The translations under genes and the position numbers were made by a program. The notes beneath the pieces are model-generated. The model did no database searches and had not been told where the DNA came from. It saw only the letters and a program-made list of their open reading frames with translations. Source: Halichoerus grypus (Eukaryota > Chordata > Mammalia > Carnivora > Phocidae). From it: a stretch of 64,000 nt of DNA. Positions within the stretch are counted from its first letter, which is position 1. Each line of letters opens with the position of its first letter. Below are positions 1-11,675 of the stretch, piece by piece. The stretch lies in contig NC_135718.1 in the NCBI RefSeq assembly GCF_964656455.1, forward strand, positions 127,759,093 through 127,823,092, read 5' to 3'.

Positions 1-165
1 GTATTAACTCCTCATAAGAGGCCTACAAAGTTGGAATTCTTTTTGTCTCCTTCTTGCAAAGGAGGAAGCTGAGGCAGAGAGCTTGCGTAATTTGCCCAAA
101 GTCACCCAGCTAGTCAGTGGTAGAAAAGGGGTTTGAACAGTTGTTGGGTCCCTGACCAGAAAGAC
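1..165 (-). mobile_element. MIR relic, antisense
   Basis: Shows the antisense MIR pattern: aaaggaggaagctgaggcag, then ttgcccaaagtcacccagct and agtcagtggtagaa. Diverged and cut by the window start. Confidence 0.65.
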
Positions 166-249
166 CACTCCGTGCCTTTGGGGGAGGCCTTGCTTTGGAG
201 TGCTGTCAGGAGTGGGGTGGGACATCGGGTACAGGTTCTGCATCGTTAT

Positions 250-418
250 ACAGGTCATAATCTGTAAAGTGATTTGCAATTCTTCTGTATGGGAGGTTGG
301 TCTTTTCTCCCATTTATTTATTCAGTCATTGATTTATATCAGTATTTACTCATGGATGTGTATTTTACACTCTGAGTTATAATCCAACACTAAATTTTTA
401 TTTTATTTTATTTTGTTG
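250..418. mobile_element. Old LINE fragment, same family as 1605-2985
   Basis: The stretch from gcaattcttctgtatggg through ttgatttatatcagtattta and gagttataatccaacacta resembles 2560-2680 in order and wording, so it is a second fragment of the same old LINE (L1M or HAL1-like, name uncertain). Confidence 0.55.
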
Positions 419-789
419 GGCCCTGTGCCTGTGGGGGTGTGGGGGTGTGGAGGTGTCACTCTGGTCTGAGATGGGGTCTTTTGGGATGAAGAAAGGAGAA
501 GGGTGGCGCGGGCTCTGTTGTAGACCACGGGCTGGCCTGTCTCACCAGCTGGGATGTCCCTGGCATCATAATTTCCCCCCCATTCCTCTTGATCCCTCAC
601 TCTCTTGCACCTGACCCCCTTCCTCAATTCAATCACTCATCGAGTCTCTTTGCTTCTACCTCTGAAATTCTTTTACCTTTTCTCCCCCCCAGCCATTCTC
701 TTAATTCATACCATCATTCCATTGGGAAGGCTTCCTGTCTCCCCTCTTTCTGGTTCATCTGCACACACTGCTCTGGGGGTGCCTTCCTG

Positions 790-955
790 ATGCACAGCTG
801 AGACCCTGCCACTCCCCAGCACAGTGGCCTTCAGTGGCTTCCCACCATACAACATTCTGATTGCTGCCAACATTCGAGGCCCTGCAGGTGCACATTCCTA
901 CCTTTCTAGCTTCTGGGATCTCTTCCTGACCTAGACCACCTGCTGGCATTTCCCC
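790..955 (+). mobile_element. L2 relic, sense
   Basis: Carries diverged L2 3' wording: ccttcagtggcttcccacca, attcgaggccctgcaggt, then cctacctttctagcttctgg. No coding potential. Confidence 0.5.
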
Positions 956-1329
956 AGGGAGTTGTGTGAAACCTGTTAATTGACATTCCTTAAAGATAAA
1001 AGACCTGTGGTCAAATAAATCTAGGAAATTCCGGGTTGACAAGGTTAAACAGGTTTCTTCATTGCACGACTTTCATGGGCTGTGGGACTCCGCAGGAATG
1101 GGTTAACAGTATGCAGAATTTGCCCTCCTGTGGCACAATATTCTGTGGGCCAGTGGGCCATGGAACCACGTGTGGAACATGGCCCAGCCTTTGGACAAGG
1201 TGGGCTCCTTGTTCCCAGAGTCTGCCCCCAATTTTCTGGGCTCTGTATCTTAGATTAACCCATATCCTGAGGCTGAAAAAACCTACTTCCTCCATCTTCA
1301 CCTATAAAAATCTTACCCATCCTTTAGAA

Positions 1330-1580
1330 ATATTTTTCTTGACTGTCCCCCTGCCCCCCGGCAAAGAACCTCTTCTGGGGTCTTTTGAATTTCCATGGGA
1401 ATACTTCTGACAGCACACATCAGTTGCAACTATTTATTTCTGCTCTTTTGTCTGCTTGTCTGGCAGCAGTCCCCCGTTCTATCCCTGCTCAGACTCTAAG
1501 CACCTTGATGGCAAGGGCTGTGTCACTCATTCTTGAATTCTCTTCAGTATCTTCTACAGAATAGATGCTGTGCCTCAGAA
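1330..1580 (+). mobile_element. L2 3' end relic, sense
   Basis: Wording such as ctaagcaccttgatggcaag, ggctgtgtcactcattcttg and agaatagatgctgtgcctc fits the 3' end of L2, diverged. Confidence 0.5.
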
Positions 1581-2221
1581 TCCTCTGTGCAGCTTTTTAT
1601 TTTGTAAGAAACTTTTACATTTGAGAATAGCTGTAGATTTCCTGAAAAGTTGCGAGGAGAGTGGTCATATTCCTCACACCCAGTTTCACCTTTTGCTGAC
1701 GTCTGACATACTGTGGCATGTTCGTTACAACTGATGAGCCAATGCTGGTCATTGCTAACTAAGATCCATGCTTTATTTGGATTTCCTTAGTCTTCACTGA
1801 ATGTCTTTTTTTGGTCCTGGGTCTCATCCAGGATACCACATTATATTCACTCATCAGATCTCGTTAGGCTCCGCTAGACGTCAGTTTCTCAGGCTTTCCT
1901 TGTTTTTGATAACGTTGACAGTTTTGAAGCGTGCTGATCAGGTATTTTGTAGAATGTCCTTCAATATGGATTTGTCTGATGTTTTTCTCATGGTTAGATG
2001 GGCTTTATGGGTTTTGGGGATGAAGACCATAGAGGTCAAGTGTCATTCTCACTCATCATGTGAAGGGTATATACTACAAACATGGCTTATCATTTTTGGT
2101 GTTGACCTTGATCATGTGACTAAAGTAGTGTTTATAAAGTTACTCTTTTCTTCCACTTGCCATACTCTACTCTTTAGAAGGAAGTGACTATGGGCAGTCC
2201 ACATGCAAAAAGTAGGGGTGA

Positions 2222-2330
2222 AGGGTGCTTGGGTGGCTCCGTCGGTTAAGCATCTGATCTCTTGAACTCAGGTTCGTGAGTTCAAGCCTGCGTTAGCTCC
2301 CTGGGCATGGAGCCTACTTAAAAAAAAAAA
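2222..2330 (+). mobile_element. Can-SINE, short copy (first of a nested pair)
   Basis: Starts agggtgcttgggtggctcc with a lysine-tRNA-like head and ends in an A tail. Flanked on the left by aaaaagtaggggtgaa (2207-2222), which recurs after the second SINE at 2538-2553. Confidence 0.8.
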
Positions 2331-2333
2331 GTA

Positions 2334-2542
2334 GGGGCGCCTGGGTGGCTCAGTCGTTAAGCGTCTGCCTTTGGCTCAGGTCATGATCCCAGGGTCCTGG
2401 GATCGAGCCCCGCATCGGGCTCCCTGCTCCGCGGGAAGCCTGCTTCTCCCTCTCCCACTCCCCCTGCTTGTGTTCCTTCTCTCGCTGTGTCTCTCTCTGT
2501 CAAATGAATAAATAAAATCTTAAAAAAAAAAAAAAAAAAAAA
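2334..2542 (+). mobile_element. Young Can-SINE inserted in the flank of the previous SINE
   Basis: Full-length: ggggcgcctgggtggctcag head, CT-rich middle, caaatgaataaataaaatc and a 21-A tail. The A-rich gtagggg motif lies on both sides. It belongs to the subfamily reading cagtcgttaag, one G shorter than cagtcggttaag. Confidence 0.93.
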
Positions 2543-3226
2543 GTAGGGGTGAATATCTACTTAAATTCTTCTGAGTGAGACATTTGTATATTCTTCATTT
2601 ATTTATTTAGATCAGTATGTACTCAGGATGTTTTCTACTTTGAGTTATGATCTAATACTACATTTTTAATTTTGTTGTGTAGATTATCTCAGTGCTGGCT
2701 ATTGGGGGACCTCTTTCAGTTGGTACTTGGGTCCCCTTGACATACCCTGATCTCCTTTTTTTTCCCCCCCTTGCTTTTTGGCCCTACAAGATGCTCCAGA
2801 CTCATCTTGCACATTCCCTGCCTCAGTCCAAGAAACAGCTATTTCTCCGGGGAGCCCTTGTTCCTTTAATTGGAGGATGGTATTAGAAACCAAGATTTGG
2901 GTGCTGTGTGTGCTCATTGTTACTGGAGTGTCTTGCTTCTAGACCCTCTCAGTGGACAGAGCTAGGAAATATTAACATGTGTGTACACACACGGCTATCA
3001 TTATAATTCACATGATACACATTAGTTAATACTGATATCTCTTACTCCAATCTAATTCCACATGGTTCAGTCTAACCTTCCTTCCTTTATATGGCTTTTT
3101 AAGACCCCATTTCTTCTGAATCACAGTCTCTGAGGTTGAGCCAAAGACTGCACTCCAAAGGCTGGAGAAAGAGTGTGGCAAGCACACAAATGTTTGTTAG
3201 GTCTAATTGAGTTTAGAAGAACCTAG

Positions 3227-3318
3227 GCTTCTCCCTCTCCTACTCCCCCTGCTTGTGTTCCCTCTCTCGCTGTGTCTCTCTCTGTCAAATAAAGAAATAA
3301 AATCTTTAAAAAAAAAAA
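3227..3318 (+). mobile_element. 5'-truncated Can-SINE
   Basis: Only the CT-rich 3' half and A tail are present. Flanked by a 13 bp duplication, agaagaacctagg (3215-3227) and agaagaacccagg (3330-3342). A short (gaa)n run follows the tail. A true truncated insertion rather than later decay. Confidence 0.85.
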
Positions 3319-3923
3319 GAAGAAGAAGAAGAAGAACCCAGGCCAGCCCCAGCACAAATGTGCAGCATTTCCAGACTTGTGTCTCTCTTATCCCCGGGGC
3401 TGTGAGGCAAATTAGCTCTCACCTTCCCCAGAGGTGACGCTCTGTAAGAAACAGCCTGTAATCCTCGCCAAGGTGTCCATTACCCCGTGTTTGGGTGTTT
3501 CTGTTCATTTCCTCCTGTATCTGGTTCCCCGAGCACCTGAGACTTCCTAGTGTGAGGCCAGACTGTCTGGGACCCACTACTGCCGACAGCAGAATCTTCT
3601 GTGACGGCCCTGCCCGTTCCCCTTGGCCCAGCGGTCAGCACTTTCCTTTCCCTGCAGTGATTATCAAGGCATGTGTATGTCTCCAAACAGAGTCCACCGG
3701 CTTGAAATGGCTGATAGATCATTTTACAAAAGAGGAGCAGGTCCAGGAAATAGCCAATTAGCTGCAGAAGTAGAATCCAAGCTTTCTGTGCTTTTTCAAA
3801 TCCACTCTGTCCCCAGTCCATCCTTCTGAACGTCCTGGGCTAGAATCATGATACCCGATGGATACATGGGGATGCCTTCAGCTGCATGTCTTTAAGGCCA
3901 CTGTGAACTAAAATACCACTGAA

Positions 3924-4146
3924 TTTGGGGCACCTGGGTGGTTCAGTGGGTTGAGTGAGTCTTGATTTCAGCTCAGGTCCTGATCTCAGGGTCCTGGGAT
4001 GGAGGCCCCCCCCCCCCCGGCAGTGGGGTTACCCACTCAGCGGGGAGTCTGCTTGTCTCCCTCTCCCTCTGCCCCTTCCCCATACTTCTGAGCACCTCAA
4101 ACACACACTCTCTCTCTCTCTAAAATAAATCATTAAAAAAATAAAT
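3924..4146 (+). mobile_element. Can-SINE, older copy
   Basis: Head ggggcacctgggtggttcag, tail cattaaaaaaataaat. Flanked by aaaataccactgaa at 3910-3923 and 4147-4160. Carries a C run at about 4008-4018. Confidence 0.9.
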
Positions 4147-4409
4147 AAAATACCACTGAACACTCTAGGCTTGCTTTCTGCAAAATGTTCCTGTAAAGAG
4201 TGCCTGAGACTTTTATGTAGATCAACAGGACATGATGTCCTCAACTCACTGATTTTATTCCATACTTACCTGAGGCTCCAGAGCCAGAGAAGAAGGTGTG
4301 GACCCTGCACTCCCAGAGGGGAGGGAGTCCTGTTAGTCCTAAGTAAAATCAAGGTGCTCGTCCTAATCACCTTCACCCCTCCCCTATCCCTTTGTCTGCC
4401 CCTCTTCTT

Positions 4410-4605
4410 CTTCTTTTTTTAAAAATTTTTTTTATTTATTTGACAGAGAGACAGCAAGAGAGGGAACACAAGCAGGGGGAGTGGGAGAGGGAGAAGCAGG
4501 CCTCCCGCGGAGCAGGGAGCCCGATGCGGGGCTCGATCCCAGGACCCCAGGACCACGACCTGAGCCAAAGGCAGACACTTAATGACTGAGCCACCCAGGC
4601 GCCCC
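4410..4605 (-). mobile_element. Can-SINE, antisense
   Basis: T-rich start, ends gagccacccaggcgcccc. Flanked by the 17 bp duplication tgtctgcccctcttctt at 4393-4409 and 4607-4623. Confidence 0.93.
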
Positions 4606-5391
4606 GTGTCTGCCCCTCTTCTTAATCCCCCAGAAACTCACTTCTCTCTGGCCATTGTCTTGCTGCCCTCATCCCTGCCCCTCAATGTTTCTCCTCTGTA
4701 TCAGCCCTTCCCCATAGTTCCCATCAAAACACTCATTTCTTTACCCAAGGTGTTTGGAAAGTAGTCCGACTAAACTGTAGGACAGGATGCTTTCAACATT
4801 TAGAGATTTCTTAATCCATATTTGTGGTACAAGCCCTCTTGTTAACTGCACCTTGATACTTTGTCTTCAGTGGGTCCCAGGCATTTCCTAACCACGCTTC
4901 TTTATGCTGAATTGAACATCTTGTGAATTTATTGCAAGGTTGTGTTTATCTGCATCTGCCTCCTATTCCGTGCCCCCTCCCACCCCCATGCAGTTCCTTT
5001 GCTTATTTCAGTAGCTTCCTTAGGTAGCCTTTTCTCTTGCTACGATCTTGCCACCTTTGCCTCTGAGGGAGCCCTTAAATTGCCTTCCGGGCAGCAATCT
5101 ATCCTTTTCTTTGGGGAGAATAGCCCAACCCCAGCAGTGTACCTCTCCGGCCAGCCTCCGACTGCACTCCCTTCTCCTCCCTGTGCCCTGCGGGGAGAAC
5201 GGAGGGTTGGAGAAGGCGCACTTTTGCTGCCCTTGCAAAAGCTTCCTAGCAGCTGCTTTGTCACTCAATTCAGGAGCTCCTTCCTGGTGTGAAAGGTATT
5301 TTGCGGATATGCATAGTTAGTCATTAACAGAAACCTTTTAGCTCCTTGCCAGCTTCATCCAAAATGCCTTTTCCTTTATCCCTTCAGAAGT

Positions 5392-5440
5392 CTTTTTTTT
5401 TTAACTTAATTTTTTAATTTGAGTATAGTTGACACACACC
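5392..5440 (-). mobile_element. Very short L1 3'-end insertion, antisense
   Basis: The reverse strand reads gtgtcaactatactcaaatt followed by an A-rich tail, the usual L1 3' end. The flanks ccttcagaagtc (before) and ccttcagaagta (after) look like a target duplication, so only about 50 bp of L1 was copied. Confidence 0.6.
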
Positions 5441-5894
5441 TTCAGAAGTATTTATAAGCTGTATTTAGGAAGGTCTCCTTTGCCAATATCATATAAATTA
5501 CACCAGGGAATGACTAAGCAATGACCCTTGTTCTAAGGCTTTTACCACTGAATCTAAATATATTTCACTGATTGAATCCAGGCAGTTACCATAGGAAAGT
5601 TTTATAGATTGCCTTTTTTTCCCCCCAGGGAGAGTTGGATGGAAGGTGGGACAGGATAGGTCTTCTCTTAAATCATACCACCATTCAACCTAGTATACTT
5701 CTTTTGTGTATCCAGCCTCTGGAGAGAGTGGAAATGAGTGTTCTGTCCCCCAGCAGATTTACCCCACTGAGGTGGAGGATTGGTAAGAGCTTAAATCTGA
5801 AGACCCTCTGGAGACCCCTAGGTTCATAACCAAAGTCGACCAAGATGGATAGGCTTTCCCACTTACAACAATAATGATCATAATAACTGTTAAC

Positions 5895-6290
5895 GGTGTG
5901 AGTGCCTACCATGCTAGGCACTGTACAGCGCTTAACATGCTCTCTCTCTCTTTTTTAAGATTTATTTATTTATTTTGGAGAGAGATACAGAGAGAGACAG
6001 AGAGAGGGCGGGCACGAGCAGGAGGGGCAAAAGGAGAGGGAGAGACTCCACGCTGAGCATGGAGCCTGTCGCGGGGCTCGATACGATGAGCCACCCAGGC
6101 GCCCCCTTAACATGCTCTCTAATTCAGTCTTCCCCAAACCCTAAGAAGTAAATAGAATTATCTTCATTTTACAGGTGAAAAAAAACAATGAGATTTTGAA
6201 CATCAAAGACTCTTGGCTGAGTTTACATACTTCGTGGTGGAGCTGGGATTGAAACTTAGATCTGTCTGATTGTAAAGCTACCACCCACCT
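5895..6290 (-). mobile_element. MIR relic, antisense, split by a SINE
   Basis: Left part: gtgcctaccatgctaggcac. Right part after the SINE: attatcttcattttacaggt, gagctgggattgaaacttag, atctgtctgattgtaaagc. The SINE at 5946-6105 interrupts it. Confidence 0.7.
5946..6105 (-). mobile_element. Can-SINE, antisense, inserted in a MIR
   Basis: T-rich start and gatgagccacccaggcgccc end; part of the middle is missing. Flanked by cttaacatgctctct at 5931-5945 and 6106-6120. Confidence 0.92.
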
Positions 6291-6299
6291 ACCCTGAAT

Positions 6300-7180
6300 A
6301 TTGGTTCAGAGTAGACTGGAGCCCTAAAACTAATTGATCTGAAACTGACTTAATTTTAGACCAGAGGCTGATGGGGGAGAATAAGAGTAAAAGCCAGTTG
6401 CTTCACCCTTCCGCCTGTGGGGGTGGGGGGAGGTAAGAGCCAGAGGTTCTCTTTCCTCCCTAACCACCTCCAGCATTGGAGTCCTAAACATTCCTCATTT
6501 GGCTGTATGTAATGCAAAGGAGTGGCTGCCCAGCCACTTTGTATCTAATTGCCACATAACATGAAAGTGACAGTGTGGATTATTACATGTGTCAGATCAA
6601 CTTGGTTTAAGTTTCATTTTAACAGTAAATTCTTTTGCTATACGCTCAGCCTTCGTAGTTATTCACCCTGCAAAGTTGTTGACTCTTAATTTAAAGAGAG
6701 AGATTGCTGGAGAAGCCCTCCGATGCTCTGGATAGAGCGGATTGCTCTGGATGTGTGCACGTCTAGGGGCTCTTGCCTCACTGGTGGGCTGAGGGCAGCC
6801 AGGGAGGTGGCCCTGGAGGAGACTGGGCAAGTTAGGTATGTGGGGGGCAGGTACCCCTTTCTCCCAGGAGGGATAATTCACACAGCCTGTGGTCTCCCTA
6901 CTCCCATGGGGTCAAGGACTTCTGGGAAAAGTGAGATGTTTTGAGGAATATGCTGAATGAGGGTGGGAGGAGGGTTATTAGAAGTGATAATATTAGATAT
7001 TAGAAGTGGAGTCCTAGAAGTGAAAATATTTCCCAAGTAAAGGATTTCCACACGAAATATGAGCACCGTAGAACCAGGCCAGAGCTGAAACTTAGCCACC
7101 TGTGGTATTTCCATCGTGCCTACTGTTCAAAACCAGGGATCCCTTTCTGTGGGCTTTTCACTCAGGGGAAGAGGCTCAGA
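6300..7180. other. Unique intronic DNA
   Basis: No repeat with a family I can name and no convincing exon. Contains a G-rich patch at 6418-6435 (gggggtggggggagg). Confidence 0.5.
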
Positions 7181-7420
7181 TATCACACAATTATCACTGA
7201 CACCTGCCCTGATAGAAAATAATTATTCAGGGGATTCTGAGAGCCAACGTAATTAGTCCAATTAATCTCTAGCGATGAATTATTCTGTCCGATAATCGTC
7301 TTCGGAAGCAAAGGATTCATTAGCATCTCCGGCTGACAGCAGGGAGTCAAATGCCCTTTTATCTCTCTTGCCTGTCCCTGACATGATGGAATGAAAGTGG
7401 CTCTCACTTTGATAAATTCT
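7180..7420. promoter_or_regulatory. Candidate conserved non-coding element, homeodomain-type sites
   Basis: Repeat-free AT-rich block with clustered TAAT-core sites: aataattattcag (about 7219-7230), gtaattagtccaattaat (7250-7266), gatgaattattc (about 7273) and ggattcattagc. It also retains several CpGs (caacgt, agcgat, ccgataatcgtcttcgg), unusual for neutral intron. Enhancer function is inferred only. Confidence 0.35.
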
Positions 7421-7837
7421 CCATCCATTAACAAGGAGGCTGGTTAGGGGAGTAGCAAAGGCTGGGGGCCAGGGTTCCCAGATGTGTCACCTTCTTACCC
7501 ATGACCTTCAGCTGAAGGCCTCAGTTTATCCAGTGGAAACACATGGGGAGAATTGAGTCCAAGTTATGTGATCAACTAGCAGGTTCACTGGGTCTCTTTG
7601 TGGGCTTCCCAGAAGCAGTTAATCCCAACACACCCACTGAAAGAACGGGCCCTTCTATGCGAAAGCGTTCTCAAGGAATTCTAAGGCAAAAGTCCTCCTC
7701 CTTTTTGCTGGAACTGACTTTACCTAATTTGGTGTCTTGAACTCATTAAGTGGAGGGGTGCTGATGGTGAGACTCCACAGTGGAGCCCAGGGAGGGGAGC
7801 TCCCTGGTGAACTGGTGCCTGGTGAACTTACCCTTCT

Positions 7838-8042
7838 TCTTCTTTTTTTTTTTTTTGAGATTTTATTTATTTATTTGAAGAGAGAGAAAGAGCACGAGTG
7901 GGGGTGGTGCATGGCAGAGGGAGAGGGAGAAGCAGACTCCCCACTGAGCAGGGAGCCTGACTTGGGGCTCGATCCCAGGACCCTGGGATCATGACCTGAG
8001 CTGAAGGCAGACACTTGACCAACTGAGCCACCCAGGTGCCCC
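7838..8042 (-). mobile_element. Can-SINE, antisense
   Basis: T-rich start, gagccacccaggtgcccc end. Flanked by tgaacttacccttct (7823-7837) and tgagcttacccttct (8043-8057). Confidence 0.92.
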
Positions 8043-8439
8043 TGAGCTTACCCTTCTGATCAGAATCCCAACCCAAACTTGGAGAGAGCTATGAATGGTC
8101 ATGGGAGTGTGTTGGAAGCTCAGCGCAGCCGGGTGGGGGTTCTGCTGCCAGGGTCTGTGTACTGTACACTTGGCCTGTCATGTCACAATACCGGGTCCAG
8201 CTCAGTGCGGCTTAGCTTTTCTGGTCTCAGACCCCCGCTCCAGAAAAATGAACATCACACATGGGTACAGGATCCTGCATATACTTTCAGGGATTTCCTG
8301 GACCTTCTGTAGCCTTGCATGAGCAGCTCCAGATATTACAATACATGGACTGTGCCCTCAAGGAACTTAAAATCTAAGGAGTGGGGAGCAGGGAGAGGGA
8401 GTCATTAACATGACAGTATTTAACAATACCATACCGTTA

Positions 8440-8660
8440 GGGGCGCCTGGGTGGCTCAGAGGATTAAGCTTAAGCATCAGACTCTTGGTTTCGGCTTAGA
8501 TCATGATCTTAGGTCCTGAGACTGAGCCTCGTGTGGGGCTCCACACTCAGCTTGAGTCTGGAGTCTGCTGGAGATTCTTTCCCCTCTGATCCCCCCACCC
8601 CGACTCACACGCTCGTGAGCTCGCGCGCTCACTCTGTCTCAAATAAATAAAAGCTTAAAA
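8440..8660 (+). mobile_element. Can-SINE, older copy
   Basis: Head ggggcgcctgggtggctcag followed by diverged middle and caaataaataaaagctta. No clear target duplication, so older than most copies here. Confidence 0.85.
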
Positions 8661-9239
8661 CAAGCAAACGATACTGTGCATCTGCTGGGGGCTGTCCTGT
8701 GCATCACAGTGTGTTGAGTCACGTCCCTCACCTCTGTGCCCCAGATGCCAGTAGTACCTACCGCATCCTGGGTTGTGACATTTCCATATGTGCCCTGGTG
8801 GGCACGTCACCCCCAGTTGAGAACCTCTGTGCAACCAGCATGAGCACTTGCTCAGCTCCAGTGGAAAGTGATTATGTCTGGGGAGGGGGGTGGGCATCAG
8901 AGACGGTTCCTTGAGAAAAAGGTTTGGGACCAAACCAGGAAAACAACTCCCTCCCTGCCCCCCAGCTTTTTTCCCTAGAGCCTAGCCCAGTGTTTGGTAC
9001 AAAGAAGATGCTCAGAGTATGCCTAGGCAGTGGCTAAACAAGTGAACAGTGAATGAGGAGGGGCGGAGCACACAGAGGATGGGGAGGGGCACAGATGTTC
9101 CAGGCTTAAGGACTAGCACTGAGCAAAGGCACAGGGGCCAAAAGAATTGCAAGCAGCCTGGTCCCTGTTTCCTGGCTAAGGAACAGGATTCTGCCTGGTG
9201 CAGCTCTGCTTTAGGAAACTGTAGAATCCCCTTTTCTGG

Positions 9240-10320
9240 AGATCCTTAAGAAGAGAAGTGGGTAAACCAGCTGTTTAAATAGAGTTCTGCCTGTAAATTA
9301 TAAAACCACTGCTAATTGATCGCAGCACTCCTTCCTGGTAAACTTGCACTTGACTTTGGAATATATCTGGATAGAACCCTCCAAAAGTTACTATCACCAT
9401 TTGGAGTTGGAGTACCAGATGTCACCTGTTTTTTTCCCCTCCCTGGCTGTGGTCCAGGGGCCTGATGGCAGGACTGGGGAATGGCGTTCTGCCTGAAGCC
9501 AGCCCAGAAGGGAGCGCACCAGCCCCTCTTAGCCATGAGTCGTACTTGTGTGTGCTTACTCTCCAGGGCTGTGTCTCCTTTCCCTCTATTCCACCCTACT
9601 TTTTCACAGCCCAGAACTGCTCTGCGACTGTCCTCTCTTCTTTCTGTCATTTGACCATTTATTCATTCATTCACAGCCATTACATGAGTCTGGGTTACGT
9701 GCCCTTGACATGCAGCAGAGGACACAGATGCTCCTCAGGGGCAGACATAGACTACCAGCCAGGCAGCTACATTAGAGCCTGGTGAGTGCTGTGTCCTGTG
9801 TTGCGGGAAGCGGGGTGCCCTGGGAGCCCAGAGGAACCTCGCCTAAGAGCTGGCTGAGTGAGACTTGTTGGCACCCTTTTAGGAAAAGAATCTCTGTAAG
9901 CGGAGAGCTGGAGTGAGGTGACAGAGAGCTCCGGCTTTACGAGTCTGGGATGGTCAATTTTATTATAGTTTTTTCAATGTGTGTTAAAGAGTTCTGTGTC
10001 CAGTAAAATATATATGTCTGCCTGCCCAGGGAAAAATCACCGTGGCTCCCTGGTAATAGGACTTTGTAATGGCCTAGAAAATGCAGGGAAACCTTTTGAG
10101 TGAGTTTCTGATCTCCATTAAAAGCGTTTATGGTGTCGGGGGAGCTGTTTCTCTCTGATTTGTGTCTGACGAGGGCCGAGGCTGAGATGTCAGGGAGGAA
10201 GACAAAGGCCCACGTGTGTGAGTGGACAAGTCAGGTGCTCCCTGGGCACACCGTGAGGAGCAGGCTGTCTGAAAGGCCACCTGCAAGGAGGACCAGGCAC
10301 AGAGCCCTGGATTAGGCACC
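9240..10320. other. Unique intronic DNA, possibly conserved in part
   Basis: Two repeat-free AT-rich blocks (about 9245-9400 and 9885-10110) with low CpG decay stand out, for example aaattataaaaccactgct and aatgtgtgttaaagagttct. No exon signal. Confidence 0.3.
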
Positions 10321-10922
10321 TGCAGAAATAAGAGTGCAGAGAAACTTGCTCCCTGCCTTTAGAGAGTCAGGCTAGAGACTCAGAGAGTCAGGAGAGACTG
10401 GCAGAGCTAGGCACTGCTGGTGTTGGAAAGGCAGAAGGCAAGACTTGAGATAGTAGGTTGGGGAGCCAGGGTGGGAAGGATGGCATGAAAGGTTCCCGCA
10501 GGGAGTGAGTGAGCTGGAGAGACCGGATGGCCTCTCGATGGCCCCGGGTGGCGGTGCAGGAGAGGGGAGGCTATAGCGTGGGGACGTGGGGTTGCCTCCC
10601 TGCCCGTCTATGAACCCGAGAGACCCATGAGGCAGGATAGGTGTGGCAGGTGGGTGGAACAGAGGACGGGCCCCCTGACTGCATGCCCAGGGGATGCATT
10701 TGTGTAGCAGGCTTTTATGGAGGACGTACTACATCCCAGGGACTGCATTCTCCCTGGAGGCAGATAGACGTGTCAAGAAGTCTGGGCAATAGTGGGATAC
10801 AGAGGCTGTGGAAGAAGCCTGTTGCAGGCTCCAGCAGGGACCCCAAGACAGGACTGGTGATGCCTATCTGAGGGGAGGGAGCCAGGCTGTAGGCAAGTAT
10901 GTGTTCTCCAGGGGACACAATT

Positions 10923-11400
10923 GCTCACTCCATCAATCAGACGTTTCCTGGGCACCTGATGTGTGCTGTCCAGTACTACTGGGGTTGAAGTGGGGTTATA
11001 TATGCACCAAGTGTCGTGTCTAGTGGGGGAGACAGGACTAGCATGCACTGGGAGTTGTTATTGCAAAAGTAGGACATGTGCCTTGGCGAGAGCGGCTCAG
11101 ACACCAGATGTCCTGTAGCTTGAAGAGGTGATCACTGGGATGGCCCGGGAAGGCTTCTTGGAGGAGGTTAGTCTTGAAGTGGTCATTGAGGCATGGCTAG
11201 AAGTCACCCCAGTGGGGTGGCCCTCTAGATGGGGAGCAGTTGGAGGGATGGAGCAACAAAGGTGCAGTAATGGGAGGCAGCAGAGATCCGCCTGAACAAG
11301 TGGATGAAATATAGGGAAATAATGAAGGTCAGGCCGAACAATTATGGTAGAGGGCCTTGAATGCCAGACCAAGGACTTGGATGTCCTCTGAGGGATACTC
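10923..11400 (-). mobile_element. L2 relic, antisense
   Basis: Antisense L2 wording: tcctgggcacctgatgtgtg, gtgggggagacaggactagc, cgggaaggcttcttggagga, aggtgcagtaatgggaggca, gtagagggccttgaatgcca. Confidence 0.65.
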
Positions 11401-11675
11401 AAGTCTCATGTTGCAGAGGCCCACGGCGGCATGGGGATGGCAGCCCTCGGACTCCTCGACTGAGGGATGGGAGAAGGGCTTGTCCGAAGCCACCTGAGCC
11501 ATCTCCCAGCCTCCACGGCTGGCACGCCTGTACAAAATTCTCTCCCCAGCATGAGCCCCGGTTTGGCTTCCTGGTGGGGGAGGGGACAGGCACAGATATC
11601 AGTTCAGTCACGTGTGCTCCCCCCCCATTCCCGAGCGCCCACCCCCTGTCCCCAGGAGCGCAGCCTTGGCCAGCT

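Larger units (their letters stand above)
1605..2985. mobile_element. Old LINE (L1M/HAL1-like) fragment, split by two SINEs
   Basis: A long diverged LINE-type sequence: gagaatagctgtagatttcc, ccaggataccacattatatt, ttgacagttttgaagcgtgc, then, after the SINEs, catactacattttta-type wording, gacataccctgatct and tacaagatgctccagactca. It is interrupted at 2222-2542 by two SINEs. It is decayed and has no intact frame. Orientation was not resolved. Confidence 0.6.
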
